DNA of 64,000 nt from Acidobacteriota bacterium (GTDB lineage: Bacteria > Acidobacteriota > Blastocatellia > Pyrinomonadales > Pyrinomonadaceae). Shown in pieces: positions 52,662 through 59,849 of the stretch. Made by a program: the position numbers and the translations under genes. The notes under the pieces were generated by a model. That model searched no databases. It was not told where the DNA came from and was given only the letters and a program-made list of their open reading frames with translations. Numbering within the stretch: the stretch's first letter is position 1; the number at the start of each line of letters is the position of its first letter. The stretch is taken from contig JAHBSJ010000001.1 of NCBI GenBank assembly GCA_019639155.1, positions 1-64,000 on the forward strand. Reading direction: 5' to 3'.

Positions 52662-53261
52662 ATGATCGCTTACTTGCGCGGCAATCTTCTCGAAAAAAAC
52701 GCGAATACCGTGATCATCGAAACCGGCGGTGTCGGCTACGAGGTCTGGATACCGCTTTCGACATTTTACGACATCGGCGACGTCGGCACTGAGGCGGAAC
52801 TTCGCATTCACACGCATGTTCGCGAGGACGCAATTCAGCTTTTCGGTTTCAAGAGCGAAAATGAAAAGGCGATCTTTCTGCTGCTGACGTCGGTTCAGGG
52901 CATAGGCCCGCGTTCAGCGATTGCGATGCTGTCGGGCATGAACGCCGACGAATTTGCCGCCGCTGTCCGAGCCAACGACCTCGCACGCCTGACCGCGATC
53001 CCCGGGATCGGCCGCAAAACGGCGGAACGCCTGGTCATCGAGCTTCGTGATAAACTCTCAAATATCGGCATTGCGGCTACGTCCGCGGCAGCCGGCGGAA
53101 CATCTTCGGGCTCGGCATTTGACGACGCACTTTCGGCACTTGTTAATCTCGGCTATCAGCGTTCGGCCGCCGAAAAGGCCCTCGACAAGGCCGCCGCCGA
53201 AGGTACCGAACAGAACGTGCAGAAACTGCTGCGGCGCAGCCTGCAGATACTCGCGAAATAG
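52662..53261 (+). CDS. ruvA: Holliday junction ATP-dependent helicase subunit RuvA
   Basis: 199 residues. Three-domain RuvA: MIAYLRGNLLEKNANTVIIE (domain I), helix-hairpin-helix GIGPRSAIAMLSG and AIPGIGRKTAERLVIELRDKL (domain II), and the flexible C-terminal domain III (SALVNLGYQRSAAEKALDKA). It binds the junction and loads RuvB. It lies 6 bases upstream of ruvB. ruvC is not in the window. Confidence 0.97.
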   Translation: MIAYLRGNLLEKNANTVIIETGGVGYEVWIPLSTFYDIGDVGTEAELRIHTHVREDAIQLFGFKSENEKAIFLLLTSVQGIGPRSAIAMLSGMNADEFAAAVRANDLARLTAIPGIGRKTAERLVIELRDKLSNIGIAATSAAAGGTSSGSAFDDALSALVNLGYQRSAAEKALDKAAAEGTEQNVQKLLRRSLQILAK

Positions 53262-53267
53262 AAAAAC

Positions 53268-54299
53268 GTGGCAAACGTTACAGCCATAAACATACGCAAC
53301 GAAGATCTGACGGCCGATGAGAGCCGTTTCGAGGCGACGCTGCGCCCCGCCGCACTCGGCGATTATATCGGCCAGGCAAAGGTCAAGGACAACCTGCGTG
53401 TCTTTATGAAGGCCGCCCTGAAACGCCGCGAAGCGCTCGATCACATCCTGCTCACCGGTCCGCCGGGCGTCGGCAAAACGACGCTTTCCAACATCGTCGC
53501 CAACGAAATGGGCACGACCATTCGCGCGACCGCCGGCCCCGTCATTGAAAAAGCAGGCGACCTCGCCGCGATACTTTCCAATCTCGAAGAAGGCGACGTG
53601 CTCTTCATCGACGAAATACATCGCCTCAATCCCGCCATCGAAGAGATCCTCTATCCCGCGATGGAAGATTACACGCTGCCTATCATGATCGGCCAAGGGC
53701 CCGCCGCGCGCCCCGTTACACTAGATCTGCCGAAATTCACCCTCGTCGGCGCGACTACGCGGCCCGGGCTTATAACGGCACCGCTGCGGGGGCGTTTCGG
53801 CATCATTTTTCATCTTGATTTTTACTCGGCGGACGACCTGCAGACCATCTGCGAACGCTCCGCAGGCATTCTCGGCGTCGGGATCGACCGCGAAGGCTCT
53901 CGCGAGATCGCACGCCGCGGCCGCGGCACGCCGCGTATCGTTAACCGCCTGCTCCGCCGCGTTCGTGATTTTGCGGAGGTCGATCACGATGGCCGCATCA
54001 CGCGTGAGGTCGCTGCCTCTGCTCTCGATAAAATGGAAGTGGACAGCTACGGCCTGGACGAGATGGACTCGAAACTTCTGCGGACCATCATCGACAAATT
54101 CGACGGCGGCCCGGTCGGCCTCAGTACGCTGTCAGCCGCGATCCACGAAGAAAAGGACTCCATCGAAGAGATCATCGAACCGTATCTGCTTCAGATCGGC
54201 TTTCTAAACCGCACGCCCCGCGGCCGCATGGCCACGCGGCTCGCCTACGAACACTTCGGCCTCGAAGCCTTAGCCTCTGCCCAGCCGTCGCTGCTCTAG
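53268..54299 (+). CDS. ruvB: Holliday junction branch migration ATPase RuvB
   Basis: 343 residues from a GTG start. AAA+ motor: Walker [10 protein letters not shown] near residue 64, DEIHRLN near 106, sensor GATTRPG, and C-terminal winged helix ([16 protein letters not shown]). Conserved [11 protein letters not shown] at the N-terminus. It forms the ring that drives branch migration with RuvA. Directly follows ruvA; ends before an inverted copy of the 18-base dispersed repeat (54310-54327). Confidence 0.97.
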   Translation: MANVTAINIRNEDLTADESRFEATLRPAALGDYIGQAKVKDNLRVFMKAALKRREALDHILLTGPPGVGKTTLSNIVANEMGTTIRATAGPVIEKAGDLAAILSNLEEGDVLFIDEIHRLNPAIEEILYPAMEDYTLPIMIGQGPAARPVTLDLPKFTLVGATTRPGLITAPLRGRFGIIFHLDFYSADDLQTICERSAGILGVGIDREGSREIARRGRGTPRIVNRLLRRVRDFAEVDHDGRITREVAASALDKMEVDSYGLDEMDSKLLRTIIDKFDGGPVGLSTLSAAIHEEKDSIEEIIEPYLLQIGFLNRTPRGRMATRLAYEHFGLEALASAQPSLL

Positions 54300-54309
54300 C
54301 CGACACTTG

Positions 54310-54327
54310 ACTCCGCCTCGCGTTCCC
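54310..54327 (-). repeat. 18-base dispersed repeat, copy 2
   Basis: ACTCCGCCTCGCGTTCCC is the exact reverse complement of 17878-17895. It lies just after ruvB, between genes, with no fold here. Confidence 0.7.
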
Positions 54328-54343
54328 GAATAAGCTGTCGGCG

Positions 54344-54625
54344 GTGGATTTTTATTTCCTTCTATTCTCGCTTTTCTTTCCGCGGATAGTGATGCTTGTC
54401 TATCTGCTGATGTTCCCCGGCCTGTTTCCGGAGAACATCGTCCCCACATGGGCGGACATCCTGCTCGGCGTCTTCGCCCCGCGCATACTCATTTTGATCT
54501 ACATCTATCAGAACATGGGCTATGACAACATCTGGTTCGTCGCCCATCTTGTCGTCATGCTCTTCGCCTACCTCGGCGGAGGCCGCGAGGCACGCCGCCG
54601 CCGCGATCGGCGAACGGACGCATAG
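54344..54625 (+). CDS. Small hydrophobic membrane protein
   Basis: 93 residues from a GTG start. Three hydrophobic segments (FYFLLFSLFFPRIVMLVYLLMFPGLF, then APRILILIYIYQNMG and HLVVMLFAYLGGG) and a very basic C-terminus (REARRRRDRRTDA). Not recognised. Downstream of ruvB on the same strand; no clear ribosome site. Real coding is moderately likely. Confidence 0.6.
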   Translation: MDFYFLLFSLFFPRIVMLVYLLMFPGLFPENIVPTWADILLGVFAPRILILIYIYQNMGYDNIWFVAHLVVMLFAYLGGGREARRRRDRRTDA

Positions 54626-54694
54626 CGAAACATCTGCATTTCCACGCAAAACACGCAAACTGGATCGATTCCCGCTGTTTCATACATAATACAC

Positions 54695-54723
54695 TTTACA
54701 ACATACGCAACGCCCGTTATAAT
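54695..54723 (+). promoter_or_regulatory. Strong sigma-70-like promoter
   Basis: TTTACA (54695-54700), 17-base spacer, consensus TATAAT (54718-54723). The ATG of the ATPase is at 54735, so transcription would start about 5 bases before it, giving an almost leaderless mRNA. Confidence 0.75.
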
Positions 54724-54734
54724 TACTCCTACAT

Positions 54735-56021
54735 ATGTCGGAACGCATATCGGAGCCCGAACGATACGATTCAGCCGCCGGTTGGCAGCCGCCCGATCCT
54801 TACAAGAAGTTGCGTGAAAAGGCACGTCGCGAGTTAGAACGCACGCCCGACGCGTCTTCCACGATGCTTGCCGTACGGCCTGCTTCGAAGTGGATCGTGC
54901 CGGCAAAGCAGCACCCGGCGCCCGAACTGCTTTCGTCGCTGTGGCGTCAGGGCGAGATCGCAGTGATGTTCGGCGAACGCGGCAGCGGCAAGAGCGTCTT
55001 TGCCGTACAGATCGCCGACGCGGTCGCCAAAGGCAATTCCCCGCTCAATTCGCCCCAATTCGACCTTGCTCAGACAAGAGATAAAGACGGCGGGCCGCGG
55101 TCGCCAAAGGTCCTGTATATCGATTTCGAAATGAGCGATCGGCAATTCGGCACGCGATATTGCCGGCAGGCTCCGGGCAGCAAACGGATGATCAAACCGA
55201 AATTCGCGTTTGACCGTGCGGTGATCGACCCCGAATTCGAGCTGCCGAAAGCCTTCCGCAAGGTCTCCGATTATCTATACCATTCCATCCGCGCCGCAAT
55301 GGTCAAACATGAGAACGGCGTGGTTATCGTGGACAGCATCCATTATCTGCTCCGCGATACGTCGAGCAGCACGGAATCGCTCAGTCTGATGAAATCGCTC
55401 CGGCAGATCGCGTCCGACTGCAGGGTTTCGATACTGATCACCGCACCGATGCACCCGCGGACCCGCGTCACGCGCCCCGTCACGCTCAAGGACCTCGCCG
55501 CCGCACGCTGCGTCGCCGAACTCGCCGACACGGTCTTTGCCCTATGCCTCAGCACGTTCAGCCCGGCCCACCGCTATATCAAACACCTGGCCTCCCGCCA
55601 CGCCCCGATCGTCCACGACACCGAAAACGTCCTCGCCTTTCAACTCCTCACCGGGAACTTCGCCGGGAACGCAGGCATCCCTGCAACTGAGGCCGCTGCT
55701 CCTGCCCCTGCTCCTGCCACTGCTCCTGCCACTGCCACTGCCACTGCTCCTGCCGCTGCTCCTGCCACTGCTCCTGCCGCTGCTCCTGCTTCTGCCACTG
55801 CTCCTGCCGCTGCTCCTGCCCCAGCAACTGCAACTGCCCCTTCTCCCTGTCTCCACTTCCTCGGCCCGACCCCCGAGCTGCCGCATATCACCGACTACGC
55901 CGCCGATACCGAACGCCGCATCACGCAAGAGGCCAACCGCCTCCGACGCCTCCTCAACCCCCGCAACGTCGTCGATATGCTAATGTCCGCCGAATACCGC
56001 CGCTACCTAAAAGGCGAGTGA
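54735..56021 (+). CDS. AAA family ATPase with Ala/Pro/Thr repeat linker
   Basis: 428 residues. P-loop GERGSGKS (80-87), RecA-like core with Walker B VVIVDSIHYLL near 195-205 and an ITAPMHPRT sensor, as in AAA_25/RepA-DnaB-like ATPases. Residues ~318-372 are a low-complexity array of Ala-Pro and Ala-Thr dipeptides coded by repeated GCTCCT/GCCACT hexamers (55694-55840). The C-terminal domain is not recognised. It might be a plasmid-type replication or recombination ATPase, or regulate the adjacent toxin modules; no evidence distinguishes these. Its promoter is the strongest in the window. Confidence 0.7.
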   Translation: MSERISEPERYDSAAGWQPPDPYKKLREKARRELERTPDASSTMLAVRPASKWIVPAKQHPAPELLSSLWRQGEIAVMFGERGSGKSVFAVQIADAVAKGNSPLNSPQFDLAQTRDKDGGPRSPKVLYIDFEMSDRQFGTRYCRQAPGSKRMIKPKFAFDRAVIDPEFELPKAFRKVSDYLYHSIRAAMVKHENGVVIVDSIHYLLRDTSSSTESLSLMKSLRQIASDCRVSILITAPMHPRTRVTRPVTLKDLAAARCVAELADTVFALCLSTFSPAHRYIKHLASRHAPIVHDTENVLAFQLLTGNFAGNAGIPATEAAAPAPAPATAPATATATAPAAAPATAPAAAPASATAPAAAPAPATATAPSPCLHFLGPTPELPHITDYAADTERRITQEANRLRRLLNPRNVVDMLMSAEYRRYLKGE

Positions 56022-56039
56022 CCGGCTACTTACTACCGG

Positions 56040-56087
56040 CTACTGCTCAGCAATAGCCAGTTCGTTCTCCTTGTGCTTCTTGATGCC
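56040..56087 (-). pseudogene. Duplicated 3' end of the radical SAM gene, copy 3
   Basis: Reads GIKKHKENELAIAEQ then TAG. Aligns to the native GIKKNKEKELAVAE end at 57819-57869 with 12 of 14 residues shared. Only the last ~16 codons remain. The copy is in the native orientation. Confidence 0.85.
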
Positions 56088-56107
56088 AGTTGAGTACGGC
56101 AGTTTGG

Positions 56108-56545
56108 TTAAAGCAGATCGCTAAGAATAATGACATCGATATTTTCGAGACGGCGGAAGCCGGGATCATTTGTAACGAAATGGCTGCAATCTGAAAGCGT
56201 CGCGGTCGCGGCGTGGATGGCATCGGGAGTTTTGAGATTTTGAACGACCCGGAAATCAACGGCGAAGCGCAGTAGATCAGCGTTTACCGGGACGAGTTGC
56301 ATTTGGTTGGCCCTAAAGACCGCCTCGTATGCCTTGATGAGATCAGCGTCATCATCCCGCACAGGATGAACAAGCGTTTCGAGCAAGGTAAGCTCGCTAG
56401 TCACGACGCCAATATTTCCCGTTTCGACCTCAAACCAAATATCCGTCATAAGGGCATGATACTTCGGCTTCTTTTCGATGCTATACATGATCGGGGCCGC
56501 GTCAAGGTAAGCGAGTGAGCCATTCGGCAGTTTCAATCGTCCCAC
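56108..56545 (-). CDS. vapC: VapC-type PIN toxin
   Basis: 145 residues. PIN-fold ribonuclease with acidic site D15 (LAYLDAAP), E51/E56 (SELTLLE), D108 (KTPDAIHAA) and D127 (TNDPGF). Cleaves RNA, inhibited by VapB. It overlaps the vapB gene by 13 bases. Lies between copies 2 and 3 of the radical SAM 3' end. Confidence 0.9.
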   Translation of the reverse strand: MGRLKLPNGSLAYLDAAPIMYSIEKKPKYHALMTDIWFEVETGNIGVVTSELTLLETLVHPVRDDDADLIKAYEAVFRANQMQLVPVNADLLRFAVDFRVVQNLKTPDAIHAATATLSDCSHFVTNDPGFRRLENIDVIILSDLL

Positions 56546-56754
56546 GAATCCCGCTCCACTCTTAAGTATTCATCAATTTCAGCAGCACTTCGAGGGTTCT
56601 TCGGGGGCCGAATGTTTTCGAGGATCTCAAGGATGGATTTTTTTTCGGTGCGATCCGGACGGGCGCGTTTCATTATGATCTCGGCAAGACGTAGCTGGTC
56701 GCTTGGAGGCAACGGCCGGATCGCTTCATTGTATATGGTCTCAACGCTTGGCAT
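56533..56754 (-). CDS. vapB: Antitoxin of the VapC module
   Basis: 73 residues: MPSVETIYNEAIRPLPPSDQLRLAEII..., a helical N-terminus without a clear AbrB or RHH motif, then a disordered Pro/Asp-rich C-terminus (RSAAEIDEYLRVERDSWDD) that would bind the toxin. Overlap of 13 bases with vapC supports the antitoxin role. A hairpin (56794-56822) sits just upstream. Confidence 0.8.
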   Translation of the reverse strand: MPSVETIYNEAIRPLPPSDQLRLAEIIMKRARPDRTEKKSILEILENIRPPKNPRSAAEIDEYLRVERDSWDD

Positions 56755-56793
56755 AACACCGAAATCTTAGCATTAGATGCTTAAAAACTAAAC

Positions 56794-56822
56794 AAAAAGC
56801 CCCGCAGATAGCTCTGCGGGGC
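56794..56822 (-). terminator. Hairpin terminator T1
   Basis: Perfect 10-bp stem GCCCCGCAGA (56799-56808) / TCTGCGGGGC (56813-56822), 4-base loop, T-rich on the minus strand. Same stem as T2 at 56935-56958. It follows copy 2 of the radical SAM end. Confidence 0.88.
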
Positions 56823-56842
56823 CTCTGACTTCTGCCTACTGA

Positions 56843-56893
56843 CTACTCAGCAACTGCCAGTTCTTTCTCTTTGTTCTTTTTGATCCCGCCGAT
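56843..56893 (-). pseudogene. Duplicated 3' end of the radical SAM gene, copy 2
   Basis: 51 bases reading IGGIKKNKEKELAVAE then TAG. Peptide identical to the native end; the 4 base differences are all synonymous (GGT/GGG, AAG/AAA, GAA/GAG, GTG/GTT). Confidence 0.93.
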
Positions 56894-56930
56894 TGGTACC
56901 GGTGGAGCGTTAACTGTGAGTCGTGAATAG

Positions 56931-56962
56931 AAAAGCCCCGCAGATCACTCTGCGGGGCTTTT
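56931..56962 (-). terminator. Hairpin terminator T2
   Basis: Perfect 10-bp stem GCCCCGCAGA (56935-56944) / TCTGCGGGGC (56949-56958), loop TCAC, flanked by AAAA and TTTT, so it can work in both directions. It follows hicB. Its stem is identical to T1 and was probably duplicated with the surrounding unit. Confidence 0.88.
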
Positions 56963-56997
56963 CACGGACTGCTTGGCTGTTCCGGCACAACTCACTC

Positions 56998-57381
56998 TTA
57001 ACGTTCGAGCGCGAGGTTTCGGGAGAGTTTTGTATTGATCCACTGGTTGAGCGAGATACCTTCGCGTTCTGCTTCCATTGATAGCTGCCGGTGAAGATGT
57101 GCCGGCATGCGGAGATTCAGTTTACCGCTGAAACGGCGCTTGCTCAGCGGTTCCGGCAATTGCTCGCCCGCTCCCCGGATGTCCTCGATCACGAACTCGA
57201 CAACTTTCCTGATCTCTCTGAGGGCCTTTTCCTGTGTGCTGCCATGTGCGGCCAGCGACGCAAACTCCGCCACTCGGCCAACAAACGCCCCGTCCTCGTC
57301 CGACCACATTACAGAGTACGCGTAATCCTCGGCTCGAAAACTGTTTGCGGTGGTCTTCGTTGTTGATAACACTCTCGACAT
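56998..57381 (-). CDS. hicB: HicB-type antitoxin
   Basis: 127 residues from ATG 57381, chosen for the TAAGGAGATC ribosome site; a longer start at 57441 would overlap hicA. Partially degraded RNase-H-like HicB fold (YAYSVMWSDEDGAFVGRVAEF) then a C-terminal ribbon-helix-helix (LNLRMPAHLHRQLSMEAEREGISLNQWINTKLSR). It neutralises HicA and represses the operon. It lies 10 bases downstream of hicA (toxin first). Confidence 0.9.
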   Translation of the reverse strand: MSRVLSTTKTTANSFRAEDYAYSVMWSDEDGAFVGRVAEFASLAAHGSTQEKALREIRKVVEFVIEDIRGAGEQLPEPLSKRRFSGKLNLRMPAHLHRQLSMEAEREGISLNQWINTKLSRNLALER

Positions 57382-57391
57382 TCTGATCTCC

Positions 57392-57646
57392 TTACTCTTT
57401 GTCCTCAACGATCTCCGCCAACCTGCGAAGCGCCGCGACAACTTGATCTACCTGATACGGCTTCGCCTTGTTTCCATCCTTTTGCAGGTTTATCCTCGGG
57501 TCGCCCGGCCACGGTGTCTTAAAAATATGGTGGCTTCCTTTTACGCGTTCCCCGCCGAAACGCTCGCGGCATATCTTTAGAAGCTCAGCGAATCGAATAT
57601 TCGTCCTCCCGTTCTCTAATTCCGATATCTCTTCCGCTAGAGCCAT
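57392..57646 (-). CDS. hicA: HicA-type mRNA interferase toxin
   Basis: 84 residues. dsRBD-like HicA: GERVKGSHHIFKTP with catalytic H39/H40, PGDPRINLQKDG and AKPYQVDQVV. Cleaves mRNA; neutralised by HicB. First gene of the operon behind a promoter/operator at 57660-57689. Located between the radical SAM gene and copy 2 of its 3' end. Confidence 0.92.
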   Translation of the reverse strand: MALAEEISELENGRTNIRFAELLKICRERFGGERVKGSHHIFKTPWPGDPRINLQKDGNKAKPYQVDQVVAALRRLAEIVEDKE

Positions 57647-57659
57647 ACTTTCATAAAAT

Positions 57660-57689
57660 ATAGTACCGCCCGCAGTACTACGATGTCAA
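57660..57689 (-). promoter_or_regulatory. hicAB promoter and operator
   Basis: On the minus strand TTGACA (complement of 57684-57689), 18-base spacer, TACTAT (complement of 57660-57665). The near-perfect palindrome AGTACCGC-CC-GCAGTACT (57662-57679) lies between them. ATG is at 57646. Confidence 0.78.
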
Positions 57690-57711
57690 ACTTTATACCT
57701 CTGTTGCCAAA

Positions 57712-57741
57712 CAAAAAGCCGCCGGATATCCCGACGGCTTT
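57712..57741 (-). terminator. Terminator of the radical SAM gene
   Basis: Imperfect stem AGCCGCCGG / CCCGACGGCT (57718-57741) with a T-rich run on the minus strand. Between it and the stop codon at 57819 lies the heptad array. Confidence 0.75.
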
Positions 57742-57743
57742 CT

Positions 57744-57818
57744 GCTGATTGCTGATTGCTGATTGCTGATTGCTTACTGCTAATTGCTAATTGCTAATTG
57801 CTGACTGCCGGCCACTAA
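57744..57818. repeat. GATTGCT / TAATTGC heptad array after the radical SAM gene
   Basis: Four to five GATTGCT copies, then three TAATTGC copies, up to 57805, then CTGACTGCCGGCC. The array expands the gap between the stop codon and the terminator compared with copy 2. Confidence 0.85.
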
Positions 57819-59849
57819 CTACTCAGCCACTGCCAGTTCTTTTTCCTTGTTCTTTTTGATACCGCCGATCTGCACAAGGTTCTCGCCTTTGATCTGGTTC
57901 TTTTCGAGGACCATCTGGTTGTAGAGTTTACGCATCATCTGCATTTCCTCTGCGGCGGTTTTGGGGCCTTCCATGTGGGGTTTGTTGGGCCTCTGCAGGT
58001 CAACTTCGTTCAGGACAAGGCCGTGCGATTTATCAGCGAGCTCGACCTCTTTACCGCGTGCGAAAACCTCGTGGCGGCCGTGGTCTTTGTACCATTGTGC
58101 AACGGTCGCATTTTGGTGCATGTGCTCGATGATGTTGCGCCAGCCGATGCCGGTGTTATATGCACAGAACGAAATTTCGCCTTCCTGTGTACCGTAAGGG
58201 ATGATGCACATCTCTGTGCGGCGGAAATCGTAGTTGAACAGATCCTGGAACCACATTCCCGCAATAAAGAGGAAGTTCCACGGGTCCTGACGGCGTTTCT
58301 CGATATCCTCGAACGTGCGGTCCGGGCCGACCTTTCCGTAGTCCTTGCCCGAGAGGCCGAACGATTTATCGAACTTCTTAAAGATGCCGCCGAGCGTCAG
58401 GCTGTGCGGTGCACCGTAAGGGTTGTAGTTCTTCAGCAGGGCGAGGCCCATCATTATGTTCGAGAACCACTTGCCGCGGTTGGTGTCCGTGATGTGCTGC
58501 ATGTCGGTCACGAGGCCCTGAATATTGAGGAACTGCGGCACCGGAGCCATCTCTTTTGTTTCCTTGTTGATCATCACCGCCGTGCCTACGCCGCAATTCG
58601 GGTGGCAGCCGCAGCTTACCTGTCCCCATTCCGCATCCGGACCGTGGACGACGTCCGCGAAATCGGCGAATGCTCCCATCAGCGACAGAGGGAACCAGTC
58701 GCGCGTCGGTTCCGTGATGCCGACCTGGCCCTTGACGTCATGTGCGAGGTGAGCCAGCGTGTAACGCTGCTGCAGCCGACGCTGTTCCGTGATGTGCTCG
58801 TCGCGGCCCGTGAATGAAACCGGCTGGAACGCGATGAACGAGATCTTTTTCGGATTTTCCAGAGCGAAACGGATGATCGATCCGACCTGATCGTTGTTGA
58901 TGCCGTTTACGAGCGTCGTCACCAAGATGATGTCAACGCCGGCCTCGTGCAGGTTGTTGATCGCACGCAGCTTTACGTCGAACAGATTTCCGATCTGGCG
59001 GTGCGAGTTGGCGTCATTGCCGATGCCGTCAAACTGCAGATAGACGAAACGAAGTCCCGCCTCGGCCGCTTCGCGGCAAAATTCTTTCGATTTCGCGAAC
59101 TCGATGCCGTTCGTCGCGGCTTGGACGGAGTTGTAGCCGACCTTGCGAGCATAACGGACCGCCTCGAGAAAGTGCGGGCTCAGCGTCGGCTCGCCGCCCG
59201 AATACTGCACCGACATTTGACGACGCGGTTTGATCGAGATGGCGTTGTCGAGGATCTCTTTTACGTCCTCCATCGAAAGCTCGTGAACGAAACCGACCTG
59301 GTTCGCGTCCATGAAACACGGATCGCACATCATGTTGCAGCGGTTCGTCAGGTCAACCGTCAGCACAGCACCACGGCCGTATTTGATGGTCGAACTGCCG
59401 TGATTGTGCAGCTTCTCATCATTGTGAGACTGCATATCGCGGCCCGGGAAAAGCGATTCGATGTGCGTGAGGAATTTCGAATCCATCGCCATCAGGTCCT
59501 CGATCTTGCCGTGCTGCGGACATTCTTTGATCATCCACACCTGGCCGTCTCGTTCGATGATCTGAGCCTTGATCTCGCCGACCTTCTCATTTACAAGCGT
59601 GGAAACGTCGCGTTTGCCGGCGAGGATCTCTTCGCGAGCCTCGATCACACACTGCGGACAGAGCGAATCCGTCGTCCGCGGAAAACCGAGCGTCGGTTTG
59701 GTCTTTTGCCAAGACTTCAGGATGGGCTTGTCGGCCCACTTCGGTGTGAACGACGGATTAGGCTTGAACTGATTAATGCTCTTGATAGCATTGAAAGCAC
59801 CCGCTGCGATGTACGTAAGGCCCTTTTCGAAATGTTTGATCGGTCTCAT
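57819..59849 (-). CDS. Radical SAM protein, Tes/MJ0619-like (possible membrane-spanning lipid synthase)
   Basis: 676 residues from ATG 59849 (an upstream in-frame start at 60014 adds poor sequence; GAAGAAGAGAAAAG precedes this ATG). N-terminal CPQC (64-67) with C110-PQHG form a likely zinc or rubredoxin-like site. The radical SAM CxxxCxxC is C171-C175-C178 in NRCNMMCDPCF, with YSGGEPT (~217-222) and VYLQFDGIG (269-276). A later cluster SCGCHPNCG (413-419) suggests an auxiliary Fe-S site. This layout resembles the Tes/MJ0619 family that joins lipid tails; the function here is inferred. A 130-residue C-terminal helical region ends in the KKNKEKELAVAE tail that is repeated downstream twice. Confidence 0.75.
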   Translation of the reverse strand: MRPIKHFEKGLTYIAAGAFNAIKSINQFKPNPSFTPKWADKPILKSWQKTKPTLGFPRTTDSLCPQCVIEAREEILAGKRDVSTLVNEKVGEIKAQIIERDGQVWMIKECPQHGKIEDLMAMDSKFLTHIESLFPGRDMQSHNDEKLHNHGSSTIKYGRGAVLTVDLTNRCNMMCDPCFMDANQVGFVHELSMEDVKEILDNAISIKPRRQMSVQYSGGEPTLSPHFLEAVRYARKVGYNSVQAATNGIEFAKSKEFCREAAEAGLRFVYLQFDGIGNDANSHRQIGNLFDVKLRAINNLHEAGVDIILVTTLVNGINNDQVGSIIRFALENPKKISFIAFQPVSFTGRDEHITEQRRLQQRYTLAHLAHDVKGQVGITEPTRDWFPLSLMGAFADFADVVHGPDAEWGQVSCGCHPNCGVGTAVMINKETKEMAPVPQFLNIQGLVTDMQHITDTNRGKWFSNIMMGLALLKNYNPYGAPHSLTLGGIFKKFDKSFGLSGKDYGKVGPDRTFEDIEKRRQDPWNFLFIAGMWFQDLFNYDFRRTEMCIIPYGTQEGEISFCAYNTGIGWRNIIEHMHQNATVAQWYKDHGRHEVFARGKEVELADKSHGLVLNEVDLQRPNKPHMEGPKTAAEEMQMMRKLYNQMVLEKNQIKGENLVQIGGIKKNKEKELAVAE

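Noticed and set aside
54735..56021. Possible plasmid or phage replication gene marking an integrated element
   Set aside because: The ATPase resembles RepA/DnaB-like AAA_25 proteins, but no integrase, relaxase, phage gene or attachment site is present.
57744..57818. Possible CRISPR array
   Set aside because: Repeats of 7 bases in direct tandem without spacers and no cas genes.
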